From: Tuctoria greenei
Lineage: Eukaryota; Streptophyta; Magnoliopsida; Poales; Poaceae
NCBI GenBank assembly: GCA_036927565.1
Contig: JAYESD010000001.1
Coordinates: forward strand, 275,043,560-275,107,559
Length of the DNA stretch: 64,000 nt
Reading direction: 5' to 3'
The notes under the pieces were generated by a model. That model was not told the origin of the DNA. It ran no database searches and saw only the letters and a list, made by a program, of their open reading frames with translations. Position numbers and translations under genes: made by a program. Positions within the stretch are counted from its first letter, which is position 1; the number at the start of each line of letters is the position of its first letter. Positions 1 through 11,140 of the stretch are shown here, piece after piece.

Positions 1-56
1 TCTGTCCAGATGAGTTTGGAGAGGAGTACCAACTCGTCGAGGGGAGAATTTTCCAT
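1..56 (-). CDS. possible start of a third ORF of SIRE-A (partial)
   Basis: An ATG on the minus strand at 56-54 opens a frame that stays open for 18 codons to the window edge, starting MENSPLDEL. It lies about 120 bp downstream of a TATA box at 178-184, in the place where SIRE-B carries its Transposase_32-type third ORF. Too little is visible to confirm homology, so this is an inference from position and promoter-like context. Confidence 0.3.
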   Translation of the reverse strand, partial: MENSPLDELVLLSKLIWT

Positions 57-177
57 GGAGAAAGCTTGGATTTTGAGGGCTCAACTCGAAAATCACCTTT
101 TGGGGGCTAGGGTTTGAGAGGTGAGGGTTTAACTCAAGTGGAGGGAGATTTGAAACGGTTTTTGGCCGGCCAGCTGC

Positions 178-184
178 TTATATA
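178..184 (-). promoter_or_regulatory. TATA box downstream of pol, putative internal promoter
   Basis: The plus-strand bases ttatata read TATATAA on the minus strand. Copies of the CGGACTAGTCCG palindrome lie immediately upstream on the minus strand (195-207, 216-228, and weaker ones near 259 and 287), and an ATG follows at 56. The arrangement copies that of the LTR promoters in this window. Confidence 0.4.
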
Positions 185-185
185 G

Positions 186-518
186 GCAGCCGATCGGACT
201 AGTCCGGTCAGAGGGCGGACTAGTCCGGAGCCCTTGGATGACCTAGGAAGAGGGATTATCCGGACTGGTCCGGTGGCAAACCTGACTAGTCCGGTGTTAC
301 AGGACAAACTAAGTATTTAGAGATAACTAATAGTGATCCAAGGACAAGTTTTGCAAATAATCTTGGTGATTATGACCAGAAAGCACTCAACACAAAAAAC
401 ATGGTCATAAATTCCAAGATTTCTTCATTAAAAATAGTTTTCTTAGGAGAAAAAGAGGTGAGGGGCAGTTTTAGCAATAAAATGTAACATTTGAAGTATC
501 AACCAGATGTGCAACATT
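186..518. other. SIRE-A spacer after pol with palindrome copies
   Basis: This non-coding stretch separates the end of RNase H (519) from the possible third ORF. About 186-300 carries four copies of the GGACTAGTCC-type palindrome. About 300-518 is A/T-rich and resembles SIRE-B 12900-13110 (both share an AATCTTGRTGA..ATGA block). I see no gene in it. Confidence 0.6.
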
Positions 519-2840
519 TCAAGCCACATTTCGAGAGTCAAGAATATTAAGTTCATTCCTAAGTTCACAAAACCTTTTCTCATCCAATGGTTTGGTAAAA
601 ATATTCGCAAGTTGTTTTTCAGTTCTAACATGTGAAATAGCAATGTCACCTTTTAATGAATGATCTCTAAGAAAATGATGACGGATATCTATGTGCTTAG
701 TTCTTGAGTGCTCTACTAGGTTGTGTGCAATTTTTATAGCACTTTCATTGTCACATAGAAGTGGGATATGGTTAAGATTGTAGCCGTAGTCCCTAAGGGT
801 TTGCCGCATCCAAAGTAATTGGGCGCAACAGCTACCGGCTGCAACATATTATGCTTCTGCTGTGGAAAGGGCAATGGAGTTTTGCTTTTTAGATGACCAA
901 GATATCAGGGACCTACCAAGAAACTGACAAGTCCCTGACGTGCTCTTTCTATCGGCTTTGCATCCTGCATAGTCGGCATCAGAATATCCTATCAAGTTAA
1001 ATTTGGATCCTTTGGGATACCAAAGGCCCAAGTTGGGTGTGTGCACAAGGTACCTTAGGATTCTTTTTACAGCAACTAAATGACACTCTTTAGGTGCATC
1101 TTGAAACCTTGCACACAAGCAAACACTAAGCATAATATCTGGCCTAGATGCACATAAATAAAGTAAAGAGCCAATCATGGACCGATATACCTTTTGATCC
1201 ACATTTGGACCGTCTTCATTGAGGTCGAGATGTCCATTAGTGGCCATGGGTGTCTTGATGTGCTTGGCTTTGTCCATATTGAATTTCTTGAGAATGTCTT
1301 GTATATATTTGGTTTGGCTTATAAATGTACCTTCTCTTAGTTGCTTTACTTGGAATCCCAAGAAGAACTTTAATTCGCCCATCATTGACATCTCAAACCT
1401 ATCTGTCATAATTTTGCTAAATTCTTCACAGAAGGATTTGTTAGTTGATCCAAAGATAATGTCATCAACATAAATTTGACATACAAATAAATGATCATCA
1501 CAATGTTTAGTGAAAAGTGTATAGTCAGCTTTACCAATTTTGAATCCATTCTGAATTAGAAAATCTCTAAGACACTCATACCAAGCTCGAGGAGCTTGTT
1601 TGAGGCCATAGAGAGCCTTACGCAGTTTGTAGACATGGTTGGGATACTTCGGGTCTTCGAATCCTGGTGGCTACTCCACATAAACTCCCTCCTTGATTGG
1701 GCCATTTAAGAAAGCACTTTTGACGTCCATTTGATACATCTTAAAATTATGGTGAGTAGCATATGCCAATAAAATACAAATGGACTCAAGTCTAGCTACA
1801 GGAGCGAAAGTTTCATCGAAGTCCAAAACTTCGACCTGAGAATAACCTTTGGCCACCAGTCTTGCCTTATTTCTTGTTACTACTCCATGTTCATCTTGCT
1901 TGTTCCGAAAGACCCATTTAGTTCCAACTATGTTCACCTTTGGTCTCTCCACTAGCTCCCATACTTCATTTCTCTTGAAGTTGTTCAGCTCCTCTTGCAT
2001 TGCAATCACCCAGTCTGGATCCCCTAAGGCTTCTTCCACCCTGTATGGTTCCAGAAAAGACACAAAAGAATACGATTCACAGAAATTTGCAACTCGAGAT
2101 CTAGTAGTTACTCCCTTAGCAATATCTCCAATGATGTTGTTGACAGGGTGGTCTCTTTGCATGCTCTGGTATACTCTTGGGTGTGGAGCTTGTGTAGTTG
2201 CTTGTTCTTCATTATCTTCATGTGCATTGTCTCCCCCTAGATCATTGCTTCCATGATGGTCCTGATCTTCTTGATCTTCCTCCTCTTGATCTTGTGCAAG
2301 GGCTCCCCCTTGATCATTGCCTCCGTGTTGAGGTTCATCTTGTGCATTTGAGTCGAATGTTTGCTCTTGTGGTAAGATATCGCCAAGTCCCATTTTCTTC
2401 AGTGCTTCATATGGAGCTTCCTATTCATCTAGCACACACTTATCAACTTGCTCCACTTGTGAGCCGTTAGATTCATCGAACACTACGTCATGTGCTACTT
2501 CAACAAGGTCGGACACCTTGTTGAAGACACGATAGGCATAGGCATTCGATTCATAACCGAGCAAGAATCCTTCATCGGACTTCGAAGCAAACTTCGAGGC
2601 CCTCTGTTTCTTGTTCAGAATAAAACATTTGCAACCAAAAACTTTAAAATAAGAAACATTAGGCTTTTTACCGGTAAGTAGCTCATATGGAGTTTTCTTC
2701 AGTAGTCGATGGAGGTACAATCGATTAGTGGCATGGCAAGCGGTGTTCACCGCTTCTGCCCAAAATCGATCTGATGTCTTGTATTCATCCAACATAGTTC
2801 TCGCCATTTCGATCAATGTTCTGTTCTTTCTTTCAGCCAC
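519..2840 (-). pseudogene. SIRE-A pol: integrase C-terminal part, reverse transcriptase, RNase H
   Basis: 2840-2421 continues the integrase (ERKNRTLIEMARTML region). 2393-1100 is RVT_2 reverse transcriptase with KWVFRNKQDEHG, the DVKSAFLNG block near 1720 and the catalytic YVDD box near 1470. 1000-519 is copia RNase H, with DADYAGCKADRKSTSG, the DNESAIKIAHN block, and the usual end near ELNILDSRNVA. One frame is kept throughout but is cut by stops at 2421 (TAG), 1671 (TAG) and 849 (TAA). No function can be expected from this copy. The assignment to copia RT/RNase H is certain from the motifs. Confidence 0.93.
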
Positions 2841-3759
2841 TCCATTTTGTTGAGGGGAGTAGGGTGCTGAGAATTCATGCTTTATCCCTTCTTCATCGAG
2901 AAACTCTTCAACTTGGAGATTCTTGAATTATGTCCTGTTGTCACTTATGATGTTCTTTATGGTTGATGAGAATTCGTTCTGAGCTCTTTTTAAGAACTTC
3001 TTGAGGATCCCATGAGTTTCTGATTTATCATACAAGAAAAATACCCAGGTAAATCTTGAAAAATCATCAACAATTACTAAACCGTATTTGTTACCGCCGA
3101 TGCTGATGTACGAAACTGGACCAAAAAGATCCATGTGGAGAAGTTCCAGCGGTCTTGCGGTAGTCATCACATTCTTGGTGGGGTGTGGTGCTCCGACTTG
3201 TTTTCCCGCTTGACAAGCGTTGCACGGCCTGTTCTTTTCAAAAAACACATCCTTAAGACCACGGATGTGACCACCTTTTAGAAGTTTCTGCAGATTTCTC
3301 ATCCCAACATGGGCTAGCCGTCTATGCCACAGCCATCCCATGTTGGTTTTAGCAACCAAGCAAGTGTTGAGTTCGGCTTTATTGAAGTCAACTAGATAGA
3401 GCTTGCCCTTCAACATTCCCTTGAATGCAATCGAGCCATCGCTTCTTCTAAAAACAGTCACACCCTCATTAGTGAATAAACAGTTGTAACCTTTGTCGCA
3501 TAGTTGGGATATTGACAAAAGGTTATAATCTAGAGAATCTACATGTAAAACATTTGATAAGGTATGTTGAGATGATATTTCAATGTTACCGCTACCAAGG
3601 ACCTTTCCTTGGCTGTTGTCTCTGAAGTATATGCCTTCACCTGGATCCTTGTTGTACTCGTACTCCACAAACATACCTCTCTCTCCGGTCATGTGATTTG
3701 TGCATCCGCTATCAAGTACCCATTTTGTTCCACCGGAGGAGTAAGCCTGCAAAAAAGAA
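2841..3759 (-). pseudogene. SIRE-A pol: protease and integrase N-terminal part
   Basis: The frame opens just after the gag stop, in the +1 frame relative to gag. The aspartic protease site is WVLDSGCTNHMTG (near 3710). The gag-pre-integrase zinc finger follows (HRRLAHVG and CNACQAG, about 3300-3210), then the first catalytic Asp in HMDLFGP (near 3140) and the second in the SDN box near 2945, where a TAA stop follows at 2928. The remaining integrase resumes in the same frame. Its product would mature the polyprotein and insert the cDNA. Confidence 0.92.
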
Positions 3760-6031
3760 TTATTCCTTGGTTTTAGGTACCCAAGCTTGCTTGGATCCTC
3801 TCAGGTTAGTCACAAGAGTCTTGGGCACCCACACACAAGTTTTCAAGTTCTTGTGGCGTGGCCCTGTATATTTGGCAATGACTCTTCCATTTTTGGCTTT
3901 CATAAGAACATAATAAGTATTAAATGTTTGAAACAATATTTGTGGTTCAGATTCATGAGATTTTTCCTTGACAAAGACAATTCTATTCTTAGCATGATTA
4001 GAATTAGGCATGTGTTTGTTCTTATCAAAACCAAGGCCATCTTTGACATTAGGAGGTCTAGTGACCATATATGCACTGCGTGCATATTTGATCTTCTACT
4101 TGTCAAAGATGCCGCTTGGAGGGGCATGCATATTACGAGAAGTTGATGTATTAGAAATAATATTCTTCTTACTAGAGCAAGTGCAAGTTCCGATTGTTGT
4201 CGAACTCATATCTTTGGACAAAGAGCTCTTGGAGGAAGAGGTGTCACTTTGCTTGAGCGACTCAACTTGCACCTCAAGGATCTTGTTAACTTTTGACAAG
4301 TTAGCAAGTTCTTCCTTGATTGCAATATGCGAGTCTTCTAGCTTTGAGTAAGTTTCCTTACTCAAGGCTAGCTCAACTTCAAGCGACTTGTTCTTCTCTC
4401 TTTCAAGCTCGAGAAGCTTTTCAACTTCTTGATATCTCTTCCTTTCACGGATGAGCATATCTTCTTGTCGATCAAGAAGTTCTTCCTTCTCAAAAATTTC
4501 GTTCGACAACATTTCCATTTTCTTTAGAGCAATTTTACTTAGTCCTCTAAACATTTCTTCGTTATCGCTAGAGCTGTCAAAGTCATCAATAGAGGAATTT
4601 AGTGTAGGAGGAGTGAGCCGTACCTTTTTCTTGCCTTCCTTAGCCATAAGGCAAGTGTGGTTGTTCTTGTCCTGTCCTCCCATGTTTGGAAAGAGTGTGG
4701 CCTTCATAGTAGATTTCTTGATTGCAATAGTGGCCATCTCTTCTTCTTCATCGGAGGAGGACTCGTCGTTTGAGTCCCACTCCTTGCCAATGTGAGCTTG
4801 ATGGATTTGTCTTCTTTTTCTGAAAATTTTATTTTCTTGAGGTCTTGTTTCCTTCTTCTTTTTGTTTTCTTCATAGGGGCAGTCCATCATGAAGTGACCA
4901 TACTCTCCGCAGTTGTAGCAGGTGCGTCGAGCCTTGGATTTTCCTTTGTCCTTGCTTTTGCCTTCATTTGAGTTGTTGTCGTGTCTTCTTTTCATCATTC
5001 GCTTGAACTTATTGATAAAGAGTACCATTTCCTCATCATCAAGATCGGTGCTCTCATCACTTGTATGTCCATCGTCTTGATCTTCACGAGCTTCTTTGAG
5101 TTTGGGTCGGCATGTAGCTTTGAGAGCGACCTCTTTCCTTTTGGAGGAAGTGAGTTCGGCCAAGTCTTTGACGTATTTTGCCTCTTTCTCCATCATCTCA
5201 TGATTTATGATCTTCCCCAACAACTCATCGGGGGTCATTTTGTGAAAACCGGGGCTTTCTCTAATCATTGAGTAAAGAGTGACATTTCTTGGCATGAAGG
5301 CTCTAATCATTCTCTTGACTACCTCGTGATCCGTCCATTTCTTACTTCCATAGGCACGTATCTTGTTGATGAGTGCCTTCATCCGGTTGTACATGTCTTG
5401 AGGTGATTCGCCTTCTTCAATAGCGAATCTCCCCAACTCTCCTTCAAGCATTTCGATTTTTGCTTCACGAACCGATCTATTTCCTTCGTGAGCTATCTTA
5501 AGTGTATCCCAAATTTCCTTTGCACTTTCTAAGCCATCAATCTTGGTGAATTCCTCTCTGCTTAATGATGACGGTGATCACGGCGACGGCTTGTGCATTT
5601 CTGTGAATCTCTTGTTCTTGTTCTGGGGTGAGTTCTTCATCCGTGTCCGGGATATCTATGCCAGTGCAAACGATGTGCCATAGTCTAGGATTTAGGGATA
5701 TTAGATGCATCTTCATGTTGTACTTCCACATTGGATAGTCGCTTCCGTCAAACTGTGGAGGTTTTCCCATAGGAATGGAAAGATAATGGTTGTTTGAATT
5801 GAGACGGTTGTAGATGTAAGGCTGCCGGGAGTAGTCGATATGACCGCTCCCGGTCGTCTTCTCTTCTTCTTTTCCTTTTTGTCCTAGCAGTTTCTTTCTC
5901 AGAAGTGCCTTCAATTGCCGCACTTCTTCATCATCGTGTGGGCTCTCTTTCAGCACATCAAAAGCTTTAGTTTATTGTTCCTCCTCATTAATGTTCATCT
6001 TCGAGCTATCGTTGTTCTTCTCAGAGGCCAT
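3760..6031 (-). pseudogene. SIRE-A gag with CCHC knuckle and coiled coil
   Basis: I chose the ATG at 6031 (MASEKNNDSS), 41 bp after the primer binding site. Domains in order: acidic N-terminus, a UBN2-like copia gag core (DGSDYPMWKYNMKMHL near 5740, ESPGFHKMTPDELLGK near 5240), zinc knuckle CYNCGEYGHFMMDC near 4900, an acidic linker, then a long coiled coil (about 4520-4240). It ends at TAA 3760-3762 after WVPKTKE. Breaks are a TAA at 5972-5974, a one-base frameshift near 5575 and a TAG at 4096. Gag forms the cytoplasmic particle that packages the RNA. Confidence 0.9.
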
Positions 6032-6071
6032 TGATCTCTCTGAGATGTGAGTCTCGTTGGTGGAGAACCTT

Positions 6072-6083
6072 GCTCTGATACCA
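6072..6083 (-). other. primer binding site of SIRE-A (tRNA-iMet type)
   Basis: The minus strand reads TGGTATCAGAGC, the standard 12-base match to the 3' end of plant initiator Met tRNA. It starts two bases inside the 5' LTR boundary at 6086. Confidence 0.95.
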
Positions 6084-6085
6084 AT

Positions 6086-7522
6086 TGAATGTGGCCTAGA
6101 GGGGGGGTGAATAGGCCTTTTGAATTTCCTGCACACTTAATAGAACCATCAAAACTTGGCTGGCCGGACTAGTCCGGTTGTGTGGGCGGACTAGTCCGGT
6201 GTGCAAAAATTATGTGTGTTGATCAGAAGTGATTTGGGAAAATAAATTTCTTTAGCAGCGGAAATGAGAACAACTGATATTTGTACTTGAGATTAATATA
6301 AGAATGCAGATGTAACTTATAATTGCCTTAAGTTGATGTTTAGCACTTAAGTGATCTAATGAACAAAATTTAAAGTAAATGAGACGCAAGACACACGAAT
6401 TTTTTCCCGAGGTTCGATCTCACCATGAGATCTACGTCCCCGTTGAGGAAGCTCACACAGAGCCGGGTCTCCAACCCTTTCCCTCTTCAAGTCACCACGA
6501 AGGCCGACTTGATTCTACTATCACGGGTAATCACCAAGTTTGTGGGGCAACCTTACACGTTGAGGGCTCCCACGAGAATTACAATGAAAGAAGTGATCAA
6601 ATACACTCAAAAGTATTACAATGCAGAGTATGAGTGTAGAAAGATCAAACCCCAAGAGCTCGCAATGAAAGAACGACGATCTCCCAATCTCGAATCCAAG
6701 TGTTCAATTGATTTCACTCTTTTTGAACTTTAAATGTGTGGGGAGATGTGTTTTGGGCTCTTGGGACGATGTGGTGGCGCTAGGGTTTGCTCTTTGATCA
6801 GTATTCGACGTGTGTCTCAATAGGAAAGCCGCGGACTCTCTATTTACAGGGTTTCCAAAAGCTAGCCGTTGAAAAACCCTAACACCGGACTAGTCTGGTG
6901 CAAGTCCGGACTTGTCCGGTCTCAATGTGTTTTGAAGTCCAAAAGTCTGTCGGACTAGTCCGGTCCAACCTCGGACTAGTCCGGTGCTGTGTGAAGGTGA
7001 CTCCAGAAAGTTCATCGGACTAGTCCGCTGACTAGTCCGACCTCCACGAGTGGGAGATTCCAGAAAGTTCAACGGACTAGTCCGGTCCATGATCAGACTA
7101 GTCCGGTCCCTCAATATGAGAGACTCCAGAAACATCAACAGACTAGTCCGGTGGATGCACGAACTAGTCCGGTCTCCTTGTAAGTGGGATTCTAGAAAGA
7201 TGAACGGACTAGTCCGGTCCATGATCGGACTAGTCCGGTGCTTTGTGAAAGTTAGGTTAATTTTAATCCCTTACCCTCGCGCAAAGTTGTGAGCTCTTGG
7301 AGTGTGTCTTTCATACACTCCCTATACATTAAAAATCTAATTTGGTCTTCCAAGCTTCATCAAGGTATCTCTCTTTGAACACCACTTCATTTTTCACCTT
7401 TTTGTGTGCATCAAGATGTTTCACTTGTTTGTCCTGCAATCATCTCAGTAGTTTCATTAGGATCTCATATGTTTGTCATCAATTGGCCAAAACCCACAAG
7501 GGATATCCTAGATGCACTTACA
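6086..7522 (-). repeat. 5' LTR of SIRE-A (1437 bp)
   Basis: On the plus strand it starts TGAATGTGGCCTAGAGG and ends CTAGATGCACTTACA. Read on the minus strand, the U3 start TGTAAGTGCATCTAG matches the TGAAAGTGCATCTAG start of SIRE-B with one change. A weak TATA-like tract lies at about 6838-6848. The left end is set by the primer binding site, and the right end by the break in similarity to the SIRE-B LTR at 7523. The presumed 5-bp target duplication starts with acacc (7523-7527); its partner is off the window. Confidence 0.85.
6886..7242. repeat. CGGACTAGTCCG palindrome array in SIRE-A U3
   Basis: About a dozen copies of the 12-bp palindrome or one-to-two-base variants, spaced irregularly (about 15-65 bp), with unrelated bases between. 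The array starts some 45 bp upstream (minus-strand sense) of the TATA-like tract near 6840. Two further copies lie in the same LTR near 6174 and 6189. Most copies contain ACTAGT. Confidence 0.9.
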
Positions 7523-7529
7523 ACACCTC

Positions 7530-7538
7530 TATTTATAT
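7530..7538 (-). promoter_or_regulatory. TATA box of SIRE-B 3' LTR
   Basis: The plus strand tatttatat reads ATATAAATA on the minus strand. The first palindrome of the array lies about 40 bp upstream. Confidence 0.6.
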
Positions 7539-7567
7539 GGGGTTTCTAAAAGTGACCGTTAGGGTTC

Positions 7568-8058
7568 AGAAAGATCGAACTAGTCTGTGGTGGACACTGT
7601 ACTAGTCCGGTGTGTTGTGTGTAGCAAACCCTAAGTGTCCCGAAATATCGAACTAGTCCGGCTAGGAGCGGACTTGTCCGATTTTGCTTCTGGAAATCTT
7701 CGGACTAGTCCGATAGTTATCGGACTTGTCCAGACATGTGAAACCCTAAGTGAATTGGGTGACAGGTCCACACTTGGAGGACTTGTCCGATTTAGGTCAA
7801 AGGGTTTTCGGACTAGTACATTCTAATATTGGACTTGTCCGATTTAGAATAGAACAAATATCAGACTAGTCCGGTGGTGATCGGACTTGTCCGATTTTGT
7901 GTGACTTGTGAAGTGTTTTGAGGACTAGTCCGCACAGTGGAGGACTAGTCCGATTCTAGTCACAGAGATATCGGACTAGTACGATGGATATCGGACTTGT
8001 CCTATTTTGTGCAGAGAGGATATAGGACTAGTCCAGTGATATTCGGACTAGTCCGGTC
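7568..8058. repeat. palindrome array in SIRE-B 3' LTR
   Basis: About 17 copies of CGGACTAGTCCG and its CGGACTTGTCCG form, often alternating between the two. The copy near 7601 supplied one breakpoint of the 1769-bp tandem duplication. Confidence 0.9.
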
Positions 8059-8315
8059 CTGTATAACTTTGTGCAATGTGTGTATTTAATTGTGATTGAG
8101 ATCTTGGGGTGTGTTTTCTTAACACACTCCAACACAATGATCTACTATTCTTCTTCCTTGAGCTCATTTCCACTTTGCTCCTCATTCTCCCTTCTTTTTG
8201 GCACTTTGCTTATTTTGCTATTAAAACCTGTGCTCATCTCAACAAATAGGTTAGGATCTCATTTGCTTGTCATAAATCATCCAAAACCCACAAGGGATTC
8301 CTAGATGCACTTTCA

Positions 8316-8330
8316 ATCTCCCGCTTTTTG
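8316..8330 (-). other. polypurine tract of SIRE-B (left copy)
   Basis: The minus strand reads CAAAAAGCGGGAGAT directly before the LTR start TGAAAGTGCATC, the expected place for plus-strand priming. A second copy lies at 10085-10099 in the tandem duplication. Confidence 0.85.
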
Positions 8331-8770
8331 GTGATTGATGACAACCAATTGAGATTTCACAAAATATGATAAAAATTGAGATTTTCATAAAGCATGCACA
8401 TATGGGTCTAAAATACATCAAGCAGTGAAAACATAATCCATATGTGCATTCTTTATGGTGGGATGCATAACTAAGTATGTTCAAACAATGAGAATGACAT
8501 AAATGACATTAATCAATAAAAAGCAAGCATATATGTCATTCTAGGAGCAAAATCACATAACTCAACATTTACTTCTCAAAAGATCATAACAATGCATCAC
8601 ATAACCATAGTTAACTTAAGAACATAGCTAAAGCTTTACAACCCACAAAATAGTCAAAAATAATACAAGAGATCTCTCTCCTCGCATCCTACAGCTAAGG
8701 CTAAGATGCCCCCTCAATCTCCCCCCCTTTGGCATCAAGACACCAAAAAGAAGGAGAGGAGGGTCCTAAG
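8331..8770. other. 3' untranslated part of SIRE-B (left copy)
   Basis: A/T-rich, non-coding sequence between the polypurine tract and the end of the third ORF, repeated at 10100-10540. Short predicted reading frames here are not conserved in any recognisable way. I see no gene. Confidence 0.7.
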
Positions 8771-8783
8771 GTCTTCACTCTTC

Positions 8784-9371
8784 GCTGTCAGTCCTCTTAT
8801 CGTCGTCTTTGTCATCTTCATCTTCAGCCTGATTAGGAGGAGGAGGAGGATGTGCGGAGTCACTCGAGCCCCCAATGCCAAAGTAGGCAAGCTCAGAGGG
8901 GGTCAAGGGCCCGAGCTCGGTGAAGTCTGAGTCTGAATCTTCAGAGATTACTGGAGACCCAATGGGTTCAATCTCCAGTTTCTAGCAAATTTGCTTCACA
9001 TTTGCCTTCACATACTTAATATCTTCCTTTCTTGTCTTGTTGAGCTTATGTGCCTTCACTTCAGCCTAGGAACGAAGATGGCAGCCAGGTATTTGAAGAT
9101 CCCACTGGCTGATCCCCTTTGAGGGGCTGCCCTACTGGCACAGGCATCTCTTGCATCTTCTGATCTTCTTGCCGGTGCCTCAGGACTGGAGGCCGGCGAG
9201 GGAGCAGCCTGGACACTTGGCTTCTGAGGCATCTGAGGCCTCTAGGGTAGATGCTCCACATCCTTGAAGAATTCAATCCCGGTGACCTTCTCGATCACAA
9301 ACATCATATATGGAGCATACCCACAAGATCTGTTGGATGTGCAGGATATGTTAACCATGTCATTCCAGATG
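8784..9371 (-). pseudogene. C-terminal fragment of the SIRE-B third ORF (duplicate)
   Basis: A 5'-truncated copy of the C-terminal part of the third ORF, created by the tandem duplication. Read on the minus strand it contains a proline run encoded near 8850 (HPPPPPN), then an acidic tail (AEDEDDKDDDK) and a TGA stop near 8784. It lacks the N-terminal two thirds and cannot be expressed as the full protein. Confidence 0.75.
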
Positions 9372-11140
9372 TAGTCCGGTGTGTTGTGTGTAGCAAACCC
9401 TAAGTGTCCCGAAATATCGAACTAGTCCGGCTAGGAGCGGACTTGTCCGATTTTGCTTCTGGAAATCTTCGGACTAGTCCGATAGTTATCGGACTTGTCC
9501 AGACATGTGAAACCCTAAGTGAATTGGGTGACAGGTCCACACTTCGAGGACTTGTCCGATTTAGGTCAGAGGGTTTTCGGACTAGTACATTCTAATATTG
9601 GACTTGTCCGATTTAGAATAGAACAAATATCAGACTAGTCCGGTGGTGATCGGACTTGTCCGATTTTGTGTGACTTGTGAAGTGTTTTGAGGACTAGTCC
9701 GCACAGTGGAGGACTAGTCCGATTCTAGTCACAGAGATATCGGACTAGTACGATGGATATCGGACTTGTCCTATTTTGTGCAGAGAGGATATAGGACTAG
9801 TCCAGTGATATTCGGACTAGTCCGGTCCTGTATAACTTTGTGCAATGTGTGTATTTAATTGTGATTGAGATCTTGGGGTGTGTTTTCTTAACACACTCCA
9901 ACACAATGATCTACTATTCTTCTTCCTTGAGCTCATTTCCACTTTGCTCCTCATTCTCCCTTCTATTTGGCACTTTGCTTATTTTGCTATTAAAACCTGT
10001 GCTCATCTCAACAAATAGGTTAGGATCTCATTTGCTTGTCATAAATCATCCAAAACCCACAAGGGATTCCTAGATGCACTTTCAATCTCCCGCTTTTTGG
10101 TGATTGATGACAACCAATTGAGATTTCACAAAATGTGATAAAAATTGAGATTTTCATAAAGCATGCACATATGGGTCTAAAATACATCAAGCAGTGAAAA
10201 CATAATCCATATGTGCATTCTTTATGGTGGGATGCATAACTAAGTATGTTCAAACAATGAGAATGACATAAATGACATTAATCAATAAAAAGCAAGCATA
10301 TATGTCATTCTAGGAGCAAAATCACATAACTCAACATTTACTTCTCAAAAGATCATAACAATGCATCACATAACCATAGTTAACTTAAGAACATAGCTAA
10401 AGCTTTACAACCCACAAAATAGTCAAAAATAATACAAGAGATCTCTCTCCTCGCATCCTACAGCTAAGGCTAAGACGCCCCCTCAATCTCCCCCCCTTTG
10501 GCATCAAGACACCAAAAAGAAGGAGAGGAGGGTCCTAAGGTCTTCACTCTTCGCTGTCAGTCCTCTTATCGTCGTCTTTGTCATCTTCATCTTCAGCCTG
10601 ATTAGGAGGAGGAGGAGGATGTGCGGAGTCACTCGAGCCCCCAATGCCAAAGTAGGCAAGCTCAGAGGGGGTCAAGGGCCCGAGCTCGGTGAAGTCTGAG
10701 TCTGAATCTTCAGAGATTACTGGAGACCCAATGGGTTCGATCTCCAGTTTCTAGCAAATTTGCTTCACATTTGCCTTCACATACTTAATATCTTCCTTTC
10801 TTGTCTTGTTGAGCTTATGTGCCTTCACTTCAGCCTAGGAACGAAGATGGCAGCCAGGTATTTGAAGATCCCACTGGCTGATCCCCTTTGAGGGGCTGCC
10901 CTACTGGCACAGGCATCTCTTGCATCTTCTGATCTTCTTGCCGGTGCCTCAGGACTGGAGGCCGGCGAGGGAGCAGCCTGGACACTTGGCTTCTGAGGCA
11001 TCTGAGGCCTCTAGGGTAGATGCTCCACATCCTTGAAGAATTCAATCCCGGTGACCTTCTCGATCACAAACATCATATATGGAGCATACCCACAAGATCT
11101 GTTGGATGTGCAGGATATGTTAACCATGTCATTCCAGATG
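9372..11140. repeat. 1769-bp tandem duplication, right copy
   Basis: It contains an LTR portion (9372-10084) with its own palindrome array, polypurine tract (10085-10099) and 3' internal sequence that continues unbroken into the third ORF. The six substitutions against the left copy give about 0.34 percent divergence, well below that between the SIRE-B LTRs. Confidence 0.97.

Larger units (their letters stand above)
1..7522 (-). mobile_element. SIRE-type Ty1/copia retrotransposon (SIRE-A), 3' end off window
   Basis: Read on the minus strand the order is 5' LTR (6086-7522), tRNA-iMet-type primer binding site, gag with one CCHC knuckle and a coiled coil, then pol as protease, integrase, reverse transcriptase, RNase H. 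Integrase before RT is the Ty1/copia order; the long coiled-coil gag and the space after pol fit the SIRE/Maximus lineage. The 3' LTR must lie left of base 1. At 7522/7523 its LTR abuts the middle of another SIRE LTR, so SIRE-A inserted into the 3' LTR of SIRE-B. Several in-frame stops and a gag frameshift make it inactive. Confidence 0.9.
7523..8315 (-). repeat. 3' LTR of SIRE-B, U3 part only
   Basis: It matches 30011-30804 of the 5' LTR colinearly, including the TATA box (7530-7538; 30018-30026) and the palindrome array. It ends CTAGATGCACTTTCA at 8315, followed by the polypurine tract. The R/U5 part was displaced to the left by insertion of SIRE-A. Confidence 0.88.
7603..9371. repeat. 1769-bp tandem duplication, left copy
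   Basis: It is colinear with 9372-11140 with no indels and six substitutions that I could find. It holds the last 713 bp of the 3' LTR (7603-8315), the polypurine tract and the 3' end of the internal region. It begins with TAGTCCG, the same seven bases found at 9372 and 11141. Confidence 0.97.

Noticed and set aside
7568..8058. CRISPR-like array (short palindromic repeat with unique spacers)
   Set aside because: Spacing is irregular, repeats are only 12 bp and variable, the context is a plant LTR and there are no cas genes.
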